From Acidobacteriota bacterium (GTDB taxonomy: Bacteria > Acidobacteriota > Vicinamibacteria > Vicinamibacterales > UBA823), in contig PAWT01000009.1 in assembly GCA_002714165.1 (NCBI GenBank), forward strand, positions 25,251 to 36,918: a stretch of DNA of 11,668 bases, read 5' to 3'. How positions within the stretch are numbered: the stretch's first letter is position 1; the number at the start of each line of letters is the position of its first letter. The notes beneath the pieces were generated by a model that was not told the DNA's origin, searched no databases, and was given only the letters and a program-made list of their open reading frames with translations. Of the stretch, positions 7,468 through 11,668 are shown one piece after another. The translations under genes and the position numbers were made by a program.

Positions 7468-8333
7468 CTCGCCGAAGGAACTGGTTCGTTATCGTTGCGT
7501 GGCTTGTGTTCGTTGCCAACCTGCAGACGCAGACACCACAACGGATCGTGTCGGTAATTCCGGCTGTCACTGAGATTTTGTTCGCCATCGGTGCTGGTCC
7601 GCAGGTAGTGGGAGTCGGGAGCTACGATAACTTCCCTCTAGACATTGGCAATCTACCGCGCGTCGGCGGCTTAATTGACCCAGATGTCGAGGCCATCATC
7701 GCACTGCGTCCCGACTTGGTCGTCCCTTACGACACACAGGTCGACCTGACGAACCAACTTACGAGAGCAGGGATCCCGCTGTTCGTGTACTCACACGGCA
7801 CATTGGCCGATATTCCCACAACTATCCGCCAGTTAGGTCACCGCACTGGCCACATGATGGAAGCGAACAAGGTGGCCCTCGACATTGAAGATGGGTTAAC
7901 AGGGATCGCGGAAGCGGTGTCCGGACGTCATCACCCGAGAACACTCCTAGTTATCGCACGGGAACCGTATTCGCTCCGCAACCTCTTCGCCAGTGGCGGC
8001 TCGGGGTTTCAGCATGACATGCTCGAGCTAGCCGGGGCCAAGAATGTGCTCGACGGCACTCTGAACCGAGCGGTGCAGGTGACAACCGAAATGATTCTGC
8101 AGGCTGCTCCTGAGGTCGTAATTGAAGTAAGGACGGTAAATCGGCTTCCAGACGCCGAAATCGAAAAGGAAATAGAGGTGTGGAACGCTCTACCTTCATT
8201 GCCAGCCGTCCAAAACCAGAACGTCATTTTCCTGACTGGAAATGATCTTGTGATCCCTGGACCGCGTATTGTTCAGGCCATTACCCGATTCGCTCTCACT
8301 CTACACCCCGACGCACCACTGCCAAACCGATAA
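7464..8333 (+). CDS. btuF: Periplasmic corrinoid-binding protein, BtuF-like
   Basis: Substrate-binding protein that would carry the corrinoid to the permease. From ATG 7464 it has 289 residues; this start makes an ATGA overlap with the permease stop and gives a clean signal peptide (MTRRRN then a hydrophobic stretch to about residue 18). ATG 7443 in the same frame would add seven residues ahead of the basic n-region and is less likely. The mature part begins with RIVSVIPAVTEILFAIGAG (27-45), a class III binding-protein start, followed by VVGVGSYDNFP, DPDVEAIIALRPDLVV (72-87), the long linking helix around 112-152, and a C-terminal lobe (SLRNLFASGGSGFQHDMLELAGA, 170-192). There is no lipobox cysteine, so it should be a soluble periplasmic protein. 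It is the last gene of the operon. Confidence 0.88.
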   Translation: MTRRRNWFVIVAWLVFVANLQTQTPQRIVSVIPAVTEILFAIGAGPQVVGVGSYDNFPLDIGNLPRVGGLIDPDVEAIIALRPDLVVPYDTQVDLTNQLTRAGIPLFVYSHGTLADIPTTIRQLGHRTGHMMEANKVALDIEDGLTGIAEAVSGRHHPRTLLVIAREPYSLRNLFASGGSGFQHDMLELAGAKNVLDGTLNRAVQVTTEMILQAAPEVVIEVRTVNRLPDAEIEKEIEVWNALPSLPAVQNQNVIFLTGNDLVIPGPRIVQAITRFALTLHPDAPLPNR

Positions 8334-8376
8334 CTAATGAAGACACTCGTTTTGTGAACTCCCGATTCAGAAGCAA
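8334..8376. other. Convergent intergenic junction, no intrinsic terminator seen
   Basis: These 43 bases separate the ends of btuF (plus) and mqnD (minus). I see no GC-rich hairpin with a T-run in either direction. Transcripts may therefore overlap here or end by another mechanism such as Rho. Confidence 0.5.
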
Positions 8377-9204
8377 TCAGCTGACAAATTCAATCGGAAT
8401 TTGGTTCGGGATCAATCGTCTGGCAAACGCGTCACCGAAAAGCCTCGCCACAGCCTCCCGGCCACGTGCACCATAATCCAACGTCAGCTCATTCACGTAC
8501 ATCCCAACGAACCGATCAGTCCGTGCCGTATCAAGCCCACGGCCGAACTGTCCGGCATATTCAAGCGCTTCTGAACGGTGTGAAAGTGCATAGGCAATAC
8601 TTTCGCGGAGCATCTTCGAAACACTCCGCATCCCCTCTTTACCGAGGTCTCGGCGGATAATGTTGCAGCCCAAGGGCAGCGGCAATCCGTCGGTCTGATG
8701 CGCCCACCATTCTCCTAAATCAATTAACTTGCACAAACCATCGTCGGCATAGGTGAGCTGACCTTCATGGATCAGGAGGCCAGCTTCAACATTGCCAGCA
8801 AGCACAGCCGGTTGGATCTCGTCAAACGGCAAAACCGTATACTCAAAATCTGGCTCAAAGAGTTGAAGAACCAAATAAGCTGTCGTCAGAGTTCCAGGAA
8901 TCGCAACCCGCGCTCCCTTAACTTCCTTGGGACCATCAGGGCGCGCCACGACGATTGGTCCGTAACGATCGCCCATGCTGGCACCGTGCGGTAGCAGCGC
9001 ATAACGGTCGACCAGTTGGGCGTAGGCGTGAAACGACACAGCGGTAACCTCATAACGACCCTCAAAGGCTGCACGATTCAGCGTCTCAATATCAGCAAGA
9101 ACCTGTTCCACTTCGAACCCGCCGGTAGCAACAGCACCACTGGCTAGGCCATAAAACATGAACGCGTCGTCAGAATCTGGACTGTGTGCAACAGTAATTT
9201 TCAT
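8377..9204 (-). CDS. mqnD: 1,4-dihydroxy-6-naphthoate synthase MqnD
   Basis: Converts cyclic dehypoxanthine futalosine to 1,4-dihydroxy-6-naphthoate in the futalosine menaquinone pathway. The protein is 275 residues, the usual length, with a periplasmic-binding-protein-like fold but no signal peptide, so it is cytoplasmic. Visible features are the N-terminal AHSPDSDDAFMFYGL (6-20), DIETLNRAAFEG (38-49), GPIVVARP (82-89), the phosphate-loop-like PGTLTTAYL (103-111) and AGLLIHEGQLTY (141-152). His146 in IHEGQ matches the catalytic histidine known in the family. The SPDSDDAF form differs from the SPCPNDTF of the Thermus enzyme; I regard it as a subfamily variant. The start is the ATG at 9202-9204, without a clear Shine-Dalgarno. 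It follows the small membrane protein gene by 29 bases and may share its transcript. Confidence 0.9.
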   Translation of the reverse strand: MKITVAHSPDSDDAFMFYGLASGAVATGGFEVEQVLADIETLNRAAFEGRYEVTAVSFHAYAQLVDRYALLPHGASMGDRYGPIVVARPDGPKEVKGARVAIPGTLTTAYLVLQLFEPDFEYTVLPFDEIQPAVLAGNVEAGLLIHEGQLTYADDGLCKLIDLGEWWAHQTDGLPLPLGCNIIRRDLGKEGMRSVSKMLRESIAYALSHRSEALEYAGQFGRGLDTARTDRFVGMYVNELTLDYGARGREAVARLFGDAFARRLIPNQIPIEFVS

Positions 9205-9233
9205 CGTATTAAGAGATTGGGTTCACTAACAGA

Positions 9234-9740
9234 TCAAAGATCGTCGTTCTCCGACTCTGGATAGGAATCGGCGACCCGCCTCACAATGATCGTGAGTCCG
9301 AACAAAATGAGTGCGGCGGAGGACGTAAGGCCAACGTAGGCACCGATACCAGCCAGTGGAACCTGTGGTTCGGTAATCGGTCGTCCCACAATGATTTCGG
9401 TCGCTTGCGCGACAGCCCACGCTTCTTCGCTGGCCGCCCGTTCAAGAAATTGCTGCCCCACGAATAGAATACCGAAAGCAATCAGTCCGACAAGCAAGAG
9501 CGGGTGCCTGGAATTCTTTCGCGTGATCAGACTGAGCGTAGCCAACACCACCGCAAGCACGCCCAAGCCAAATATCCAGAAGCCAGCGATACCAGGGATT
9601 CCCCCTAGAGTGCGGTCTCCGATGTATAACCACGGAAAGAACGCACTAACCACTAATCCGACCCCTGCTGAAATAGCAACGTAATATCCTCGCATGACGT
9701 CGGTTTTCACTGCATGCAACACACTCATTACGTCCATCAT
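9234..9740 (-). CDS. Four-helix membrane protein of unknown function
   Basis: I do not recognise this family. From ATG 9740 it has 168 residues with four hydrophobic segments at about 20-40 (containing AFFPWLYIG), 53-73, 80-99 and 129-153. A polar loop of about 30 residues lies between helices 3 and 4 (ERAASEEAWAVAQATEIIVG), and the tail is acidic (YPESENDDL). The FPW in the first helix and the short-loop topology loosely recall Trp-associated four-helix proteins of actinobacteria, but this is not an assignment. The frame is open upstream to a TTG at 9782, which adds 14 residues with no membrane or RBS support; ATG 9737, 9728 and 9695 are other options. A possible extended -10 sits just before ATG 9740. 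It lies between the Fe-S carrier gene (92-base gap) and mqnD (29-base gap), all on the same strand. Confidence 0.7.
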   Translation of the reverse strand: MMDVMSVLHAVKTDVMRGYYVAISAGVGLVVSAFFPWLYIGDRTLGGIPGIAGFWIFGLGVLAVVLATLSLITRKNSRHPLLLVGLIAFGILFVGQQFLERAASEEAWAVAQATEIIVGRPITEPQVPLAGIGAYVGLTSSAALILFGLTIIVRRVADSYPESENDDL

Positions 9741-9744
9741 CGTG

Positions 9745-9753
9745 AGTGTAGCA
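9745..9753 (-). promoter_or_regulatory. Possible extended -10 for the membrane protein gene and mqnD
   Basis: On the minus strand TGCTACACT reads as an extended -10 (TGn plus TACACT). It ends only four bases before ATG 9740, so a transcript would start at or next to the ATG and be leaderless or nearly so. No -35 match is clear. This is a short motif and the call is weak. Confidence 0.3.
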
Positions 9754-9832
9754 CAGCGATTCTTTGGAAAACTGGAAGCCAAAAATCGAACGGGAAGGTT
9801 GAACGGAACAAAAACAAAAGTTATGAATTCCG

Positions 9833-10159
9833 TTAGACACTAAAAGACGAACCACAACCACAGGAGGTCGAAGCGTTGGGGTTTTTAAACACAAGGGATT
9901 GGCCAAGCATGTTCTCATCGCAGTCAAGCACCGTTCCCTTAAGAAACGGATAACTCTTGGAATCGACAAAAATTTTCAGACCATCACTACTCTCAAACAC
10001 CTGATCGCCATCGCGGTGGCCAGACGCCCAGTCGTAAACGTAGCTCAAACCTGAGCATCCTCCGGCCTTGACACTAATGCGGAGTCCACCACCAACAACA
10101 CCCTGATTTGCCATGAGGGTCCGAATGCGCTTAACCGCAGCCTCGGTTACTTGAATCAT
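9833..10159 (-). CDS. A-type iron-sulfur carrier protein (IscA/ErpA/SufA family)
   Basis: Cytoplasmic carrier that receives Fe-S clusters from a scaffold and hands them to target enzymes. The protein is 108 residues, the normal length. The three family cysteines are present: Cys35 in KAGGCSGLSYVYDW and Cys100 and Cys102 in the C-terminal NPNASTSCGCGSSF. Cys80 is an extra cysteine outside the motif. I cannot separate the IscA, SufA and ErpA subtypes from sequence alone, so no symbol is given. Its ATG (10157-10159) overlaps the stop of the scaffold gene in an ATGA arrangement, so the two are almost certainly translated together. Likely clients within this window are NadA and MqnE, both [4Fe-4S] enzymes, but that is inference. 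Confidence 0.95.
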   Translation of the reverse strand: MIQVTEAAVKRIRTLMANQGVVGGGLRISVKAGGCSGLSYVYDWASGHRDGDQVFESSDGLKIFVDSKSYPFLKGTVLDCDENMLGQSLVFKNPNASTSCGCGSSFSV

Positions 10160-10578
10160 CGATTTTGCTCCGAGATCACGTGAGCCTGAGCGTCTTGCTT
10201 CGTTTCATAGTCAACAACCGCCAACTGCATAGCATCGCGGGCTAACTCAGCACAGTACCGCTTCGTAACAGGCAGGCTTAGTGCCTCATTAATTTCGTCC
10301 AAGGTAATTGCTAATGCTGACACCATCGTACGACCGATCACAAGGTCGGTGATGAAGCTCGCACTCGCAATCGTGAAGCTACACCCGTAAGCCTTAAATC
10401 GAGCATCCAGAATCTCATGAGAAGCCTTATCGATTCTAACCTGGAGCCGTGTCACATCGCCGCTCCGGGCATCCTCCACCCGACCGGTGCCGACGTCAGT
10501 ATCACCTGCCGGAAGTGAACCAGCATGCCGAGGATTACGAAAGTGCTCATCAAACCAAGTGACGGGGTCGATGTCCAT
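10156..10578 (-). CDS. IscU/NifU-N-like Fe-S scaffold with altered cluster ligands
   Basis: A member of the IscU/SufU fold, on which Fe-S clusters are normally built. It has 140 residues. Family features are the N-terminal FRNPRHAGSL (13-22), VGTGRVEDARSGDVTRLQV (29-47), ARFKAYGCSFTIASASFITD (59-78) and LPVTKRYCAELARDAM (102-117). Against IscU, Cys66 and Cys109 keep the second and third cysteines and Asp41 the aspartate. Position 39 is Ser (codon AGC) where the first ligand Cys is expected, and Tyr108 stands where IscU has His105. The 43-residue spacing of Cys66 to Cys109 is that of IscU, without the SufU insertion. It lies 18 bases after the Rrf2 gene and overlaps the carrier gene. It may be a scaffold working with two cysteines or a relative with another role. 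Confidence 0.88.
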   Translation of the reverse strand: MDIDPVTWFDEHFRNPRHAGSLPAGDTDVGTGRVEDARSGDVTRLQVRIDKASHEILDARFKAYGCSFTIASASFITDLVIGRTMVSALAITLDEINEALSLPVTKRYCAELARDAMQLAVVDYETKQDAQAHVISEQNR

Positions 10579-10596
10579 ACCCAGTTCGTGCCCCTA

Positions 10597-11082
10597 CTAG
10601 TCAGTTGTCGGCGCGAACATGATCGCAGTTCCGTCGGGCTTTTCTTCCGAAACCTCAGGAAGAACCTCATCCTCCATCGTATCAGTCGCCATCTCAAATA
10701 TTGTGCAGGCTGAAAGTGCTGCAACTATGCGTCCTTTAATCCGCCACAGTGGATCCCGCACGCTACATTTTTCGTACTGATCACAGTCAGACGAATCCTC
10801 TGAACACGCGGTCACCGTAACTGGCCCATCGATTGCCTGAATCACATCAGCCACCGAGATTGCCTTAGCGGACCTTGCTAGGTGATAACCACCCCTCGTA
10901 CCTTGGTGTGACACGAGCAAACCCTGACGCGATAGTCGCTGAAGTACTTTAGCGAGGAGCTCGACAGGAATATCGTACTGTCCGGCAATTTCACGAGCAC
11001 TGGACGCCGTTGTTTCTGGCAGCAACGCCAAATGTCTCATTGCGATCAGCCCGTAGTCAGCTTTTTTCGATAATCTCAGCAT
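10597..11082 (-). CDS. Rrf2-family transcriptional regulator, IscR-like, probable Fe-S sensor
   Basis: DNA-binding regulator that probably senses Fe-S status. The protein is 161 residues, usual for the family. The N-terminal winged helix is clear: MLRLSKKADYGLIAMRHLAL (1-20), REIAGQYDIPVELLAKVLQRL (30-50) and the wing HQGTRGGYHLARSAKAIS (59-76). Cys93, Cys100 and Cys106 lie in the loop TACSEDSSDCDQYEKC, spaced C-x6-C-x5-C against C-x5-C-x5-C in E. coli IscR, followed by the expected DPLW. The last 25 residues are acidic and variable. It is the first gene of the unit with the scaffold and carrier and probably controls its own promoter, as IscR does. I leave the symbol empty because IscR orthology is not proven. 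Confidence 0.92.
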   Translation of the reverse strand: MLRLSKKADYGLIAMRHLALLPETTASSAREIAGQYDIPVELLAKVLQRLSRQGLLVSHQGTRGGYHLARSAKAISVADVIQAIDGPVTVTACSEDSSDCDQYEKCSVRDPLWRIKGRIVAALSACTIFEMATDTMEDEVLPEVSEEKPDGTAIMFAPTTD

Positions 11083-11106
11083 CGTTCTACTCGCGGTAAA
11101 TGCTTA

Positions 11107-11134
11107 ATGATAGGAACACTACAACCTGAGCCAA
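11107..11134 (-). promoter_or_regulatory. Promoter of the Rrf2-scaffold-carrier operon
   Basis: On the minus strand TTGGCT (11129-11134) and TATCAT (11107-11112) form -35 and -10 boxes with a 16-base spacer, each with few mismatches to the sigma-70 consensus. Transcription would begin near base 11100, leaving a leader of about 18 bases before the Rrf2 ATG at 11082. The site is in the 106-base gap after the MoeB-rhodanese gene and is where an autoregulatory Rrf2 protein would be expected to bind. I could not recognise a known IscR operator in it. Confidence 0.5.
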
Positions 11135-11188
11135 CGAGTAAGAGCGTAATAAGGACTTCTCCTAGAACCCTTCACAGCTTACAGTTCG

Positions 11189-11668
11189 TCAGTACTTCGG
11201 TAAAGACGGGTCAACGTTTTCAATCCAAGCTAGAATGCCGCCTTTCAAATTAGCTGCGTCAGCAAAGCCAGCTTCCTGGAGCAGCTTCACCGCCTTCGCA
11301 CTCCGAACGCCAGACTTGCAGTGCACTACGATTTCCCGTCCCCCTTCGAGTTCAACGAGGCGAGAGGGAAGGTCCCCAAGGGGAATCAGTGTTGAACCAG
11401 GAATAGCACAAATCTGGTGCTCCTGCGGCTCACGAACATCCAACAGAAGAAAATCGTCTCCCGCATCGAGACGACGCTTCAGATTCTCAACTGAGGCTTC
11501 CTTAATCGCCACCTCTGCCTGTGGTGTAGTTGTCACGTTACAAAACTGCTCGTAGTCCACTAACTCTCGCACCGTTGGCTGATCACCACAAACCGGACAA
11601 TCAACGTCTCGGCGGAGTTTGAGTTCGCGGAACCGCATACGTAAAGCGTCAAAGATGAGGAATCGTCC
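11189..11668 (-). CDS. MoeB/ThiF-like adenylyltransferase with C-terminal rhodanese domain (partial, 5' end beyond the window)
   Basis: The frame is open from base 11668 without a start, so only about 159 C-terminal residues are seen. The first part (GRFLIFDALRMRFRELKLRR, then CPVCG and DYEQFC) is the end of an E1-like MoeB/ThiF domain; the CPVCG pair is half of its zinc site. A linker leads to a rhodanese domain from about residue 58 (LLLDVREPQEHQICAIPGSTLIPLGDLP). Its active-site loop is HCKSGVRS, with the persulfide cysteine at residue 117 of the visible part. Such fusions (MoeZ or MoeBR type) adenylate the C-terminus of small ubiquitin-like sulfur carriers and load sulfur for molybdopterin, thiamine or related products. 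The internal ATG at 11638 is not the true start. It ends 106 bases before the Rrf2 gene. Confidence 0.92.
   Translation of the reverse strand, partial: GRFLIFDALRMRFRELKLRRDVDCPVCGDQPTVRELVDYEQFCNVTTTPQAEVAIKEASVENLKRRLDAGDDFLLLDVREPQEHQICAIPGSTLIPLGDLPSRLVELEGGREIVVHCKSGVRSAKAVKLLQEAGFADAANLKGGILAWIENVDPSLPKY

Noticed and set aside
9741..9782. TTG-initiated N-terminal extension of the membrane protein
   Set aside because: There is no ribosome binding site, the added residues have no structure of note, and ATG codons with better context follow.
11088..11140. Inverted repeat TACTCG / CGAGTA flanking the Rrf2 operon promoter, as a possible operator
   Set aside because: The arms are only six bases and about 41 bases apart; such a pair is easily expected by chance in a region this long, and it does not resemble known IscR sites.
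11189..11638. A complete stand-alone rhodanese protein starting at ATG 11638
   Set aside because: The frame stays open upstream to the window edge and encodes GRFLIFDALRM, part of the MoeB/ThiF domain, so this is the tail of a longer fusion.

Overview
The window looks like ordinary chromosome from a Gram-negative (diderm) bacterium of moderate GC content. It carries a TonB-dependent outer-membrane receptor, an ABC importer, and two enzymes (MqnE, MqnD) of the futalosine route to menaquinone. The receptor has a carboxypeptidase-regulatory-like domain in front of its plug, a layout common in Acidobacteriota and Bacteroidota. With the futalosine pathway and base composition, I lean towards an Acidobacteriota-like organism, but that is inference without a database search. 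I see no phage, IS element, CRISPR array, rRNA or tRNA.

Layout. Bases 1-2917 are a minus-strand block, in transcription order mqnE (aminofutalosine synthase), nadA (quinolinate synthase) and the 5' part of a Mn-type superoxide dismutase gene that runs off the left edge. Bases 2918-3282 form a divergent control region with an extended -10 promoter and a well-conserved cobalamin riboswitch, followed by a hairpin abutting the receptor's ribosome binding site. Bases 3283-8333 are a plus-strand operon of four overlapping genes: outer-membrane receptor, ATPase, permease and periplasmic binding protein. The riboswitch makes vitamin B12 or another corrinoid the likely cargo. Bases 8377-11668 are a second minus-strand block, in transcription order a MoeB/ThiF-rhodanese fusion (entering from the right edge), an Rrf2/IscR-type regulator, an IscU-like scaffold, an A-type Fe-S carrier, a small four-helix membrane protein of unknown function, and mqnD. 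The plus-strand operon and this block converge across 43 bases.

How they fit together. The Rrf2 regulator, scaffold and carrier are a compact Fe-S assembly unit, and NadA and MqnE in the same window are both [4Fe-4S] enzymes. The MoeB-rhodanese protein handles activated sulfur. The riboswitch should shut down corrinoid uptake when B12 is plentiful. NadA feeds NAD synthesis, MqnE and MqnD feed menaquinone synthesis, and SOD protects against superoxide, to which exposed [4Fe-4S] clusters are sensitive.

The most unusual items are the scaffold, which lacks two of the usual IscU cluster-site residues (Cys to Ser, His to Tyr) and has no neighbouring cysteine desulfurase, and the unidentified membrane protein between the Fe-S unit and mqnD. 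I found no convincing wholly new multi-gene system.
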